Source: Bacteroides intestinalis (GTDB taxonomy: Bacteria > Bacteroidota > Bacteroidia > Bacteroidales > Bacteroidaceae). Taken from it: 64,000 bases of DNA. The notes under the pieces were generated by a model, which ran no database searches, was not told where the DNA came from, and was given only the letters and a program-made list of their open reading frames with translations. How positions within the stretch are numbered: position 1 is the first letter of the stretch; every line of letters begins with the position of its first letter. The position numbers and the translations under genes are program-made. Location: NCBI RefSeq assembly GCF_003464595.1, contig NZ_QRZF01000006.1:124001-188000 (forward strand). The letters run 5' to 3'. This document shows, in pieces, positions 45,314-53,601 of this stretch.

Positions 45314-45952
45314 ATGTCTCTTTTCATACAACATACGTATCCTTCATATAAGTGGGGAGTCTGGAAGATGGACGAAACACTGGATGAATTGCTGAGCATG
45401 CTTCCGCAACAGGAAACATACCTGGAGGGGTTGCAACGTTTCTCTGCTGAACATCGCCGCTTGGAATGGCTGTCGGTTCGTGTGTTGCTGTTCACTCTAT
45501 TGGGAGAGGAAAAGGAAATTGCTTACTATCCCAGCGGGAAACCGTATCTGGCAGATAAATCTGCATCAATCAGTATTTCTCATACACGTGGGTATGTATC
45601 GGTGATTATCGGTGAAGCCGGTAAGGAAGTGGGCATTGATATAGAACAATACGGTGAACGGGTACATAAGGTGGCGCATAAGTATATGCGTACTGATGAA
45701 CCTCTGTCTTCGTATCAGGGAACGGATACCTGGGCTTTGTTGCTCCATTGGTCGGCCAAAGAAGTGATGTTTAAATGTATGAATACACCGGAGGTTGATT
45801 TCCGGGAGCATCTGCGTATTTTTCCTTTTACGGTTACTGAAAAAGGAGCCTTCTCGGCTGAAGAGTACAGAACACCGGAACAGCGTAAATTTGAGATCCG
45901 ATATCTCCTGCATCCGGACTTTGTGCTGACTTGGCAAGTCGATCAATTTTAA
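45314..45952 (+). CDS. 4'-Phosphopantetheinyl transferase superfamily protein
   Basis: 212 aa. Signature segments GIDIEQYGERVHKVAHKYM (Mg-binding Asp/Glu) and WSAKEVMFKCM at the expected spacing. It attaches phosphopantetheine to acyl or peptidyl carrier proteins. It lies 13 bp after gldE, probably in one operon, an arrangement common in Bacteroides. The substrate carrier protein is unknown. Confidence 0.87.
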   Translation: MSLFIQHTYPSYKWGVWKMDETLDELLSMLPQQETYLEGLQRFSAEHRRLEWLSVRVLLFTLLGEEKEIAYYPSGKPYLADKSASISISHTRGYVSVIIGEAGKEVGIDIEQYGERVHKVAHKYMRTDEPLSSYQGTDTWALLLHWSAKEVMFKCMNTPEVDFREHLRIFPFTVTEKGAFSAEEYRTPEQRKFEIRYLLHPDFVLTWQVDQF

Positions 45953-45964
45953 AAACATGATACT

Positions 45965-46858
45965 ATGAAACTACAACGCTATTTCTGTTTTCTTCTTTTT
46001 TACTTGCCTCTGCTGGTTTATGCACAGTCGGATAAGACTGTTACGGTAAGCTATGAACGGTCTGCCAAGGGGGAAGTGACTTTCTATTCCGAAACTCAGT
46101 CGCATACGCCTTATACGGTATCTATGACTTTTTCCCGGCTGAGTAATACGACCTCTTCTGAAGGAGAAATTTATGATGCCGTTATTCATTATGGCAAAAC
46201 GCGCCTGTTGACTTTGCGTCCGTCTACGGAAAATGTTCCGATTGGATTCTCATATCGCTATACCTATAAAAAAGGCAATAGCCGCTTGAAGACGGATACC
46301 AGTTTTGTGTATCTCTTTCCTTTGGCACAAGGGAAAGTGGTCCGTGTGAATAAGATGGTGTCTTTAGATAATTTTATGGGAAAGGAAGGGGAGAAGCGTA
46401 TCACGGGACTTGGTTTCTCTACGACTGCCGGAGATACAATCTTTGCTGCCCGTGGCGGACTCGTGACGGAAGTTGTTGACCACTCCGCTTCCACTTCTGA
46501 AAACACATCGTTCCATTCGACGGAAAATTATCTGGAAGTTTTCCATAAGGACGGAACTTTTGCCCGTTATAAATTATTTCAGAATGAAGGGATCTTTGTC
46601 TCTCCGGGTGAAGAGGTGATTCCGGGACAGCCGCTTGGCATCATTGGCGGAGAGAACTACAAGCAGGGTTCCCATTTGCGTTTCAGTATTTATTGCCCCG
46701 ATCGGCCGGATCACTCATATGTACCTGATTTTTATCTTTCTCCCGAGGAAACAGGTAAACCTGAAGAGCGGGTGATGTATAAGTCCTGGCATCCTGTTGA
46801 AATTATCATGAAGGAGATGAGTAAGAAGGAGAAGAAGAAATTTCTGTCGAAGGAATGA
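45965..46858 (+). CDS. LytM (M23)-fold protein with lost zinc ligands
   Basis: 297 aa with signal peptide MKLQRYFCFLLFYLPLLVYA. The C-terminal half has the LytM fold: GDTIFAARGGLVTEVVDHS, NYLEVFHKDGTFARYKLF, VSPGEEVIPGQPLGIIGG and QGSHLRFSIY. The metal-binding His of the usual YxHL, the second His of HLHF (here HLRF) and the HxxxD motif are absent. It is therefore probably not an active peptidase but a structural or activator LytM protein. It follows the transferase by 12 bp. Confidence 0.78.
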   Translation: MKLQRYFCFLLFYLPLLVYAQSDKTVTVSYERSAKGEVTFYSETQSHTPYTVSMTFSRLSNTTSSEGEIYDAVIHYGKTRLLTLRPSTENVPIGFSYRYTYKKGNSRLKTDTSFVYLFPLAQGKVVRVNKMVSLDNFMGKEGEKRITGLGFSTTAGDTIFAARGGLVTEVVDHSASTSENTSFHSTENYLEVFHKDGTFARYKLFQNEGIFVSPGEEVIPGQPLGIIGGENYKQGSHLRFSIYCPDRPDHSYVPDFYLSPEETGKPEERVMYKSWHPVEIIMKEMSKKEKKKFLSKE

Positions 46859-46915
46859 TTTGTTGACAAAAAGATAGTAAAACTTTTGCTTAATCCTGTA
46901 TAAATGCTTATATTC

Positions 46916-46946
46916 GACCCGTAGAAATTCTTCTACGGGTCTTTTT
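46916..46946 (+). terminator. Terminator before tnaA
   Basis: GACCCGTAGAA and TTCTACGGGTC form a perfect 11-bp stem with loop ATTC, followed by TTTTT. It ends the gldE-LytM operon. Confidence 0.92.
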
Positions 46947-46979
46947 GTTAACTAAATGTCAATATAATAAGCAAGCACT

Positions 46980-48353
46980 ATGGAATTACCTTTTGCAGAG
47001 TCTTGGAAAATTAAAATGGTGGAACCCATTCGGAAGAGTACCCGCCAGGAACGTGAACAATGGCTGAAAGAAGCCCATTACAATGTGTTCCAGCTGAAAT
47101 CCGAACAAGTATATATCGATTTGATAACTGACTCCGGTACGGGAGCAATGAGCGATCGTCAATGGGCAGCGATGATGCTGGGCGATGAAAGTTATGCAGG
47201 TGCTTCCTCCTTCTTCAATCTGAAAGAAGTGATCACTCGTCTGACTGGTTTTGAATATGTCATTCCCACCCATCAGGGGCGTGCTGCCGAGAATGTGCTT
47301 TTCTCTTATCTGGTACATGATGGAGATATCGTTCCGGGGAACTCTCACTTTGATACCACAAAGGGACATATCGAGGGGCGGAAGGCCATTGCTCTGGATT
47401 GCACCATCGACGAAGCGAAGAATACTCAGTTGGAAATACCTTTTAAAGGCAATGTCGATCCTGTGAAGCTGGAAAAAGCGTTGCAGGAACATGGTGACCG
47501 CATACCGTTTATCATCGTTACCATTACGAACAACACGGCCGGCGGACAGCCCGTATCCATGCAGAATCTTCGTGAAGTCCGTGCTCTTGCGGATAAGTAT
47601 AATAAACCTGTATTATTTGACTCCGCACGTTTTGCGGAAAACGCTTACTTCATCAAAATGCGTGAAGATGGCTATAGCGGTAAAACGATAAAGGAAATTA
47701 CGAAAGAGATGTTCGACCTGGCAGATGGTATGACTATGAGTGCCAAGAAGGATGGTATCGTCAATATGGGAGGCTTCATTGCTACACGAAAAAAAGATTG
47801 GTACGAAGGTGCCAAAGGCTTTTGCGTGCAATATGAAGGGTATCTTACTTACGGTGGCATGAATGGTCGTGACATGAATGCACTTGCCACAGGACTGGAT
47901 GAGAATACGGAATTTGATAATCTGGAAACCCGCATCCGTCAGGTGGAATATCTGGCAAAGAAGTTGGATGAATATGGTATTCCATATCAGCGTCCAGCAG
48001 GCGGACATGCCATCTTTGTGGATGCAACGAAGGTACTGACGCATGTACCGAAGAATGAATTCCCGGCACAGACTCTAACGGTTGAGCTATATCTTGAAGC
48101 CGGTATCAGAGGATGTGAAATCGGTTATATCCTGGCAGACCGTGATCCGGTTACCCGTGAGAACCGTTTTACCGGACTGGATTTATTGCGCCTGGCTATT
48201 CCCCGCCGCGTATATACGGATAATCACATGAACGTGATTGCAGTAGCGTTGAAGAATGTTTTCGACCGTCGTGAAAGTATTACTAATGGAGTTCGCATTA
48301 CTTGGGAGGCTCCCCTGATGCGTCATTTCACTGTTCAATTGGAACGTACATAA
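46980..48353 (+). CDS. tnaA: Tryptophanase
   Basis: 457 aa PLP beta-eliminating lyase making indole, pyruvate and ammonia from tryptophan. Clear family stretches are LITDSGTGAMSDRQWAAMM, PTHQGRAAENVLFS, NNTAGGQPVSMQNL, PVLFDSARFAENAYF and the PLP lysine in MTMSAKKDGIVNMGG. No TnaC-like leader ORF was found in the 34 bp between the upstream terminator and the start, so regulation differs from that of E. coli. Confidence 0.96.
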   Translation: MELPFAESWKIKMVEPIRKSTRQEREQWLKEAHYNVFQLKSEQVYIDLITDSGTGAMSDRQWAAMMLGDESYAGASSFFNLKEVITRLTGFEYVIPTHQGRAAENVLFSYLVHDGDIVPGNSHFDTTKGHIEGRKAIALDCTIDEAKNTQLEIPFKGNVDPVKLEKALQEHGDRIPFIIVTITNNTAGGQPVSMQNLREVRALADKYNKPVLFDSARFAENAYFIKMREDGYSGKTIKEITKEMFDLADGMTMSAKKDGIVNMGGFIATRKKDWYEGAKGFCVQYEGYLTYGGMNGRDMNALATGLDENTEFDNLETRIRQVEYLAKKLDEYGIPYQRPAGGHAIFVDATKVLTHVPKNEFPAQTLTVELYLEAGIRGCEIGYILADRDPVTRENRFTGLDLLRLAIPRRVYTDNHMNVIAVALKNVFDRRESITNGVRITWEAPLMRHFTVQLERT

Positions 48354-48374
48354 CTACTTTCTTTTTCATAATAC

Positions 48375-48422
48375 AAATGAGGTTACCCGGATTCATGTGT
48401 TGAAGGGGGGGGAACCTCATTT
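48375..48422. terminator. Bidirectional terminator after tnaA
   Basis: AAATGAGGTT (48375-48384) and AACCTCATTT (48413-48422) lie between the convergent tnaA and ferredoxin-like genes. Confidence 0.8.
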
Positions 48423-48425
48423 CTT

Positions 48426-48656
48426 TTATTTATCTTCTTTCTCGTTATTCATTCTGTAACTTAATGCTCCCGACGGGCATTTCTTGATTTGAGCGATCAA
48501 TTCTTCCGTCGTTGCATTTTCAGCCGTTATCCACGGTTTTTCTTTCGGATGATACACATTCGGAAGGGTCTTGGTACAAATACCTGCATGTTGGCACAGG
48601 CCGGGTTGCCAGATGATGGTCACTTCCCCGTTCGTATATTCTTTCTTTATATTCAT
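48426..48656 (-). CDS. Divergent [4Fe-4S] mono-cluster protein (YjdI type)
   Basis: 76 aa with the Fer4_19 pattern: a beta strand VTIIWQPGLCQHAGICTK, then PW I-type helix and IKKCPSGALSYR. It has three cysteines in C-x5-C and CPSGA context. In E. coli the relative YjdI pairs with the acetyltransferase YjdJ, and the same pair occurs here. Redox or metal role; exact function unknown. Confidence 0.8.
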   Translation of the reverse strand: MNIKKEYTNGEVTIIWQPGLCQHAGICTKTLPNVYHPKEKPWITAENATTEELIAQIKKCPSGALSYRMNNEKEDK

Positions 48657-48665
48657 AACTATTTA

Positions 48666-48968
48666 TTATTGAATGTGAATACCTTTCATTACAATTCTTT
48701 TCCATTCGGGATGTTTGTGAATGTATCCCGCTACAAACGGGCAGAGAGGTACTAACCTTAGTCCTTGTTTTTCTATATCTTTTAATGCTTTTTCTACTAA
48801 CTGGCTGCCGATGCCTTTACCACCCAGTTGAGTGGGTACTTCGGTGTGTGTCAGGTAAATCTCTCCATTTGTTGATTTCATATACTCAATCTTTGGAGTA
48901 TATTTATCGACATGGAACTCATATTGGCGACGCTCTTCATTGTCGATCAGTTCATAATCTGCTTCCAT
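48666..48968 (-). CDS. YjdJ-like GNAT acetyltransferase
   Basis: About 100 aa from the ATG at 48968 (MEADYELIDNEERRQYEF); the longer frame to 49079 crosses a terminator-like hairpin and is rejected. Acetyl-CoA site VPTQLGGKGIGSQLVEKALKDIE, then LRLVPLCPFVAGYIHKHPEW, typical of the minimal GCN5-like group. It is 9 bp upstream of the iron-sulfur gene. A cobalamin riboswitch lies upstream on the same strand. Confidence 0.83.
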   Translation of the reverse strand: MEADYELIDNEERRQYEFHVDKYTPKIEYMKSTNGEIYLTHTEVPTQLGGKGIGSQLVEKALKDIEKQGLRLVPLCPFVAGYIHKHPEWKRIVMKGIHIQ

Positions 48969-49046
48969 AACTCTTCGTATTAATTGTTTACTGTATGTAT
49001 AACACGCGGATGATGAAATTTGTTTTGGGAAAGTTACAGAATAAAA

Positions 49047-49075
49047 TGTCCGGGCGAAATCCCTTCGACCGGACA
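49047..49075 (-). terminator. Hairpin between riboswitch and GNAT gene
   Basis: On the minus strand TGTCCGG...CCGGACA with inner CGAA/TTCG arms is followed by TTTTATT. It resembles an intrinsic terminator placed between the riboswitch and the GNAT gene. Confidence 0.65.
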
Positions 49076-49099
49076 CCATTCAAATAAACTTGGCAGAGT

Positions 49100-49213
49100 T
49101 TATTGTTCCTTACTTTCTTTGAAGCAGAGTGGATGAATGAAATGATGGGACGATTTGCCCGTTTCATTAGACTCAACGCTTTTTCCTCGAAAGCAGTGAT
49201 AAAAACAGTGCAT
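49100..49213 (-). CDS. Candidate 37-aa His/Cys-rich peptide at the riboswitch
   Basis: The ORF starts at an ATG inside the 3' closing strand of the riboswitch and reads MHCFYHCFRGKS..., with a second cluster KSSHHFIHPLCF, then TAA. Five His, three Cys in 37 residues. No homologue is recognised and no strong ribosome site is evident. If real, riboswitch closure would hide its start codon. It may equally be a chance frame or the relic of a deleted gene. Confidence 0.3.
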   Translation of the reverse strand: MHCFYHCFRGKSVESNETGKSSHHFIHPLCFKESKEQ

Positions 49214-49388
49214 GGCAGGTCTTCTGACTTGTTTCTGTTGCCAGGCGCCTTCCCGGAAGCGGACTTCCAGTGGCTATTGGTAGTTTGCCTGCAACCTATC
49301 ATGAAACTTACAGCAGCGGGACTGTTCAGGATTTGCACCTGATTCCCTTTTAATTACCGTCTCCGAACAAAGACAGTAAACCAATGCA
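49209..49388 (-). ncRNA. Cobalamin riboswitch
   Basis: On the minus strand the classic core GGGAATCAGGTGCAAATCC is followed by GAACAGTCCCGCTGCTGTAA, then the B12 box GCCACTGG, and the 3' end CAAGTCAGAAGACCTGCC. The closing stem TGCATTGG (49388-49381) pairs with CCATGCA (49215-49209). All landmark elements are in order, so identification is firm. No B12 uptake or synthesis gene follows. Confidence 0.93.
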
Positions 49389-49433
49389 TCGCAAAGATAA
49401 GGAAAAAAGTGATTAGTGGTTAGTGATAAGTGA

Positions 49434-51218
49434 TTATTTTTCTTTTGCCAGTGTGAATACGAATTCCAATCCGCCACCCTGGTTGTTCTTGGCCGAAATG
49501 GTACCTCCATGGATGATTACCGAGTTCTTTACGATAGCCAATCCCAATCCTGTGCCGCCCAGTTTGCGTGAGCGTCCTTTATCCACCCGATAGAAGCGTT
49601 CGAATAAGCGGTTCAGATGTTCGGGAGAGACGCCTACGCCGGTATCGGCAAAACTGAAATAGTAGAAATTCTCGTCCTCGCGGAAACAACTGATATTGAT
49701 GCGTATATCCGTGCCTGCATAGGCAATGGCATTGTCCATTAGGTTGCGGAAAATGGAGTATAGCAGGGAGTAGTTTCCACGCAGTTGTATCTTCGGTTTT
49801 AGGGAGTTGACTACGGTGATATGCTTTTCTTCCAGTTCCAGGGATACTTCGTTTACGATATTGCCTACCAACAGGCTGATGTCTACTTTCTCCATGTCGA
49901 TCATGTTGGCGGCTTCGTCCATACGCGTTAATACGGAGATGTCGCGTAGCAGTCGGCTTAGCCGATTGCTTTGAGCATAGCATCGCTCCAGGAATGTCTG
50001 CATCTTCTCCCGCGAAATGTTTTCATTGTTCACGATGGTTTCCAAATAGCCCTGTATACTGCTGACCGGGGTCTTCAGTTCATGTGCGATGTTCTGTGTC
50101 AACTGGCGTTTCAGGCGGATCTGCTCTTCTTCCTGGGTGACGTCGTTGATGGATATCTCGAAGCTTAAGTCCTGGAATATAATACATTCCACAATAAACA
50201 TACGTCCATTCTTATTGATGCTGATAGACATACGCTTTTCTTCCTTGCCCGGACGCTTGGGAGTCTTGTTGATGAAATCTGTGATTTTCTGGAACTCACT
50301 GATAGAGAATATTTCCTCTGTTGTTTGTAGGTTGGAGTCTGAAATCAGGTTGCTGTACTGTGTGAACAGGTTGTTGACCAGGATTTCTTTCTTGTCCTTA
50401 TTGAATACGCCCAATCCTTCATGCGAGGTTTGTAAGTGGGTGATCAATTTCTCCCGTTCAATGTATAGCGCCTCTTTGGTTTCCCGCAGTCGCTTGTATA
50501 TCTGGATGATATGCTGTGAAATCTCTCCCAGTTCGTTGTGTGGGAAGGCGGACTGTATATCTGTTTCCACAGGCTCATTCTTATCGGCACGTTTGGCAAA
50601 CTCGCGTAGCTGATTGATGGCTGTCCCTAGTTTAGAGGTGAATTTGTAGAAAATGAAAATTAATAGTAATGATACGATGAGGGTAAACCAGATGTAGTGC
50701 TGGTCTGCTGCAAGGTGTCTTACAAGGTTCAGGTCATAGGGGAGGGCGGAACGTATAATGTAACCTTCACAGAGTGTGGCAGAATAGAAGTAGGGTACTC
50801 CTGTTGTTTCGGAAGTACGGCGTACATCATATCCTTTTCCTTCTGCCAGTGCCTTTTGTACTTCCGGGCGATTGACGTGATTGCCTAACTTCTGATTCTC
50901 GAAGCTGTCATATAATACGTCACCCTGTACGTTCACTACCGTAATACGTAAGTCCTGTTTGACGTACTTTTGCAGATATCGTTCCAAAGTCTTATCCCAC
51001 AGACTGTCCGGGATGTGGGCAAGCTCCTGGTGCAACCGTTCATTATAGTCCTGTAGCTGTATATCCAGCAGATCTATCTTATATTCTTTTTCACGCTGGT
51101 ATTGATATGCCAGGAAGCATCCGGCAAATACCAGAAACAGTGAAATGACCGAAAGAAATAACTTCCGGCTGAACGACAGGAAATGTGTGGTATTATTCAG
51201 CTTCGAAGCAGTATCCAT
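49434..51218 (-). CDS. PhoR-type sensor histidine kinase
   Basis: 594 aa. Membrane helix (about 17-37), an extracytoplasmic sensor domain of ~135 residues (YQREKEYKIDLLDIQL onward), second helix (about 175-195), HAMP-like linker, PAS-like region, HisKA box NIAHELKTPVSSIQGYLET, and HATPase motifs NLMDNAIAYAG, FADTGVGVS and GGTGLGLAIVKN. Its start overlaps the regulator gene by 26 bp, so the two are coupled. The signal is unknown. Confidence 0.93.
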   Translation of the reverse strand: MDTASKLNNTTHFLSFSRKLFLSVISLFLVFAGCFLAYQYQREKEYKIDLLDIQLQDYNERLHQELAHIPDSLWDKTLERYLQKYVKQDLRITVVNVQGDVLYDSFENQKLGNHVNRPEVQKALAEGKGYDVRRTSETTGVPYFYSATLCEGYIIRSALPYDLNLVRHLAADQHYIWFTLIVSLLLIFIFYKFTSKLGTAINQLREFAKRADKNEPVETDIQSAFPHNELGEISQHIIQIYKRLRETKEALYIEREKLITHLQTSHEGLGVFNKDKKEILVNNLFTQYSNLISDSNLQTTEEIFSISEFQKITDFINKTPKRPGKEEKRMSISINKNGRMFIVECIIFQDLSFEISINDVTQEEEQIRLKRQLTQNIAHELKTPVSSIQGYLETIVNNENISREKMQTFLERCYAQSNRLSRLLRDISVLTRMDEAANMIDMEKVDISLLVGNIVNEVSLELEEKHITVVNSLKPKIQLRGNYSLLYSIFRNLMDNAIAYAGTDIRINISCFREDENFYYFSFADTGVGVSPEHLNRLFERFYRVDKGRSRKLGGTGLGLAIVKNSVIIHGGTISAKNNQGGGLEFVFTLAKEK

Positions 51219-51882
51219 ATCCTAAGCGAGTTACGATGCATTTTCCATAAATACCTATTTTCTTACGCAAACGGGTGATATTCACATCAATGGTGCGGTC
51301 CAGTACATAGACCTCGTCGCTCCATATCCGTGCCAGTATATCTTCGCGAGAGAATACGCGTCCCTTGCTCTGGAGGAGTAAAAGTAATATCTCAAATTCC
51401 TTTTTAGTGAGAGGGGCTTCCTCCCCGTCGATACTAACTTTCTTTTTTACAATATCAATGACTAATGTCTTGTAGCTGATTTGCTCCGGTGCCCGTTCCG
51501 GTTCTCCTTGCTGGGTGCGGCGCAATACAGCTTTGACGCGTGCGATGACTTCACGCAGAGAGAAAGGTTTGGAGATGTAATCATCAGCTCCCAGATTGAA
51601 GCCGGTTACCGTATCATTTTCCGTATCCTTGGCGGTGATGAATATAATAGGTACCTGAGCGGTTTTCTTATCTTTCTTTAGTAAGCTGGCCATTTTGAAA
51701 CCGGATATTTCTCCCATCATCACGTCCAGCAGCAACAGGTTGTAGCTACCGATATTCATTTTCAACGCCTCTTCGGCAGAGTTGGCCGTGTCCACTTCAT
51801 ACCCTTCATTCTCAAGGTTGAATTTCAGGATCTCGCAAAGGTCCTCTTCATCGTCTACAACTAAAATACGATAATCGTTCAT
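51193..51882 (-). CDS. PhoB/OmpR-family response regulator
   Basis: 229 aa. Receiver domain with VVDDEEDLCEIL, phospho-acceptor Asp in LLLLDVMMGEISG and ITAKDTEND. The C-terminal winged-helix domain has LTKKEFEILLLLLQSKGRVFSREDILARIW and DRTIDVNITRLRKKIG. OmpR/PhoB proteins bind direct repeats spaced by 11 bp; just such an array lies in its upstream region (52048-52131). Confidence 0.93.
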   Translation of the reverse strand: MNDYRILVVDDEEDLCEILKFNLENEGYEVDTANSAEEALKMNIGSYNLLLLDVMMGEISGFKMASLLKKDKKTAQVPIIFITAKDTENDTVTGFNLGADDYISKPFSLREVIARVKAVLRRTQQGEPERAPEQISYKTLVIDIVKKKVSIDGEEAPLTKKEFEILLLLLQSKGRVFSREDILARIWSDEVYVLDRTIDVNITRLRKKIGIYGKCIVTRLGYGYCFEAE

Positions 51883-52047
51883 TGCTTTTTCTAATTAATA
51901 TGAGGTATTCAAAACAAATTCTCCTACCACAAAGTTATACTTTATTTCTTTTCAGCGACAAAGGTGCGGTGTTTTTGTTACGGGAAAGTGAAACACGTGT
52001 TACAATTCGGTTACATTTTAGTATGTGCTGAAGGTTATCCGGTACAT

Positions 52048-52131
52048 ACCAAGTCCGTACCAAGACCGTGTCAAAGCCGTATCAAGTCCGTATCAAGTCC
52101 AAACGTATAGGTACGGAGATGGTACGGAGTT
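52048..52131. repeat. 11-bp iterons upstream of the PhoB-type gene
   Basis: Five head-to-tail 11-bp units start at 52048, 52059, 52070, 52081 and 52092 (consensus RYCAAGTCCGT). Then two units on the opposite strand (GGTACGGAGAT at 52110-52120 and GGTACGGAGTT at 52121-52131). One unit per helical turn. The array lies between the divergent regulator and the 52232 gene. Confidence 0.8.
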
Positions 52132-52231
52132 GATCCGGTTTTGGTAGAGTGAAGAACTGTAAACTATTACTTTGGCATTCCAGTTTTTCAGTTTTTATAC
52201 TTACCTTTGTCTTAATATAAATAACATTGGT

Positions 52232-53434
52232 ATGAAAGAGTTGACTAATATAGATTTTCGGCGATATAAATGGCGTTTGCCCGCTCTGATAGCTTTATTG
52301 GTGGTTGTTGTGGCAGGTTCCTTTTGGCTGAATACGGCTCCGTTCCGTTCCGGGTTTGAGATAACGGATGAGTTGGGAGGCAACATCTTTCCTTCTAGTA
52401 TTCTTTCTGTTGCGACGACAGATGCGCAAGTCATTGTTCCGGCTGATTCCTTATATGTGGGTAATTCTAAATCCTGCATTTCTATCCGGATTCGTTCGGG
52501 GAAGGCGTATAGCAGGGTGCGTATTGAAGTTGCTGAAACTCCGTTCTTTTCCCGTTCCGTATCTGAGTTTGTGTTGGCTAAACCACGGACGGAATATACG
52601 ATCTATCCCGATATTATCTGGAATTACGAAGCGCTGAAGAATAATAACCAGGCGGAACCGGTAAGTGTGGCTGTTAAGGTAGAAATGAATGATAAGGATT
52701 TGGGGCAGCGGGTTCGTACTTTTTCTGTTCGCAGCATTAATGAATGTCTGTTGGGGTATGTCACGAACGGAACTAAATTTCATGATACCGGTATTTTCTT
52801 TGCGGCATACGTTAATGAGGAGAATCCGATGATTGATAAACTGTTGCGTGAAGCACTGAACACCCGTATTGTCAATCGTTTCCTGGGCTATCAAGGTGGC
52901 AATGCTGAAGTGGTGGACAAGCAAGTCTATGCTCTATGGAACGTACTTCAAAAACGTAATTTCCGTTACAGTTCTGTTTCCAATACCAGTTTGTCCAGTA
53001 ATGTGGTCTTTTCCCAGCGTGTTCGCACGTTTGATGATGCACTGGAGTCTTCGCAGATTAACTGTGTGGATGGTAGCGTGTTGTTTGCTTCCTTGCTTCG
53101 TGCTATTAATATAGAGCCAATATTAGTTCGTACTCCGGGACACATGTTTGTGGGGTATTATACAGATGCCGGTCGCAAGAATATGAACTTCCTTGAAACT
53201 ACTATGATTGGAGATGTGGATCTGGATGATTTCTTTCCGGATGAGAAGCTGGATTCAACGATGGTAGGTAAATCACAGAATCAAATGTCACGGCTAACAT
53301 TCGATAAGTCTAAGCAATACGCTAATAATAAGTATAAGCAAAATGAAGAAGGAATACATTCCGGGAAATTGAATTACATGTTTTTGGAGATTTCTAAGGA
53401 TGTGAGAAGGAAGATACAGCCTATTGGAAAGTAA
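52232..53434 (+). CDS. Membrane-anchored transglutaminase-like protein
   Basis: About 400 aa from the ATG at 52232 (MKELTNIDFRRYKW); the longer upstream frame is unlikely. One N-terminal membrane anchor (LPALIALLVVVVAGSFWL). The C-terminal part has a transglutaminase-like Cys-His-Asp/Glu arrangement: SSQINCVDGSVLFASLLRAI, RTPGHMFVGYY and MNFLETTM. Probably a periplasmic thiol enzyme or protease-like domain; the substrate is unknown. It ends 19 bp before the left inverted repeat of the switch, whose promoter currently reads towards its 3' end. Confidence 0.65.
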   Translation: MKELTNIDFRRYKWRLPALIALLVVVVAGSFWLNTAPFRSGFEITDELGGNIFPSSILSVATTDAQVIVPADSLYVGNSKSCISIRIRSGKAYSRVRIEVAETPFFSRSVSEFVLAKPRTEYTIYPDIIWNYEALKNNNQAEPVSVAVKVEMNDKDLGQRVRTFSVRSINECLLGYVTNGTKFHDTGIFFAAYVNEENPMIDKLLREALNTRIVNRFLGYQGGNAEVVDKQVYALWNVLQKRNFRYSSVSNTSLSSNVVFSQRVRTFDDALESSQINCVDGSVLFASLLRAINIEPILVRTPGHMFVGYYTDAGRKNMNFLETTMIGDVDLDDFFPDEKLDSTMVGKSQNQMSRLTFDKSKQYANNKYKQNEEGIHSGKLNYMFLEISKDVRRKIQPIGK

Positions 53435-53453
53435 TGTAAAATTGAATAGTAAA

Positions 53454-53480
53454 GTTAAGTTCTTTGGGAACTTGGTGTAT
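53454..53480 (-). repeat. Left inverted repeat of the switch
   Basis: On the minus strand it reads ATACACCAAGTTCCCAAAG and then AACTTAAC. The 19-bp core is identical to 54200-54218; counting the next 8 bases the two repeats match at 25 of 27 positions. Confidence 0.92.
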
Positions 53481-53568
53481 TTTCTCGATCGGCTGCTTTA
53501 GCCAAATATGGAGAAGATATCCCAAACAATACAAGCAATACTAATGATAAGTGATAATTGTTTTTCAT
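53455..53568 (-). CDS. Orphan start and signal peptide of SusC
   Basis: A 37-codon ORF beginning MKNNYHLSLVLLVLFGISS, with a Lys-containing start, a hydrophobic core and an AKA-A cleavage site. Residues 31-35 (TPSSQ) are encoded in the repeat in the same frame as TPSSQ in the susC frame. In the present orientation it ends at TAA (53455-53457). After inversion it would give a ~1068-aa SusC protein (35 + 1033 residues). Too short for standard gene calling. Confidence 0.85.
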   Translation of the reverse strand: MKNNYHLSLVLLVLFGISSPYLAKAADRENTPSSQRT

Positions 53569-53593
53569 AAGCTATATAATTTGGATTTGTTTG

Positions 53594-53601
53594 CAAAAAT
53601 A
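53594..53601 (-). promoter_or_regulatory. -7 box within the invertible segment
   Basis: On the minus strand TATTTTTG matches TAnnTTTG 25 bp before the ATG at 53568. The -33 element is not obvious. In the present orientation it fires away from susC, antisense to the 52232 gene. Confidence 0.6.

Noticed and set aside
48988..49338. 116-aa minus-strand ORF across the cobalamin riboswitch
   Set aside because: It runs through the riboswitch core and terminator hairpin, so the frame is a by-product of structured RNA sequence.
52048..52131. 11-bp iterons as a replication origin or plasmid iterons
   Set aside because: No replication protein, DnaA boxes or plasmid context; a PhoB-type regulator next door explains the 11-bp period better.
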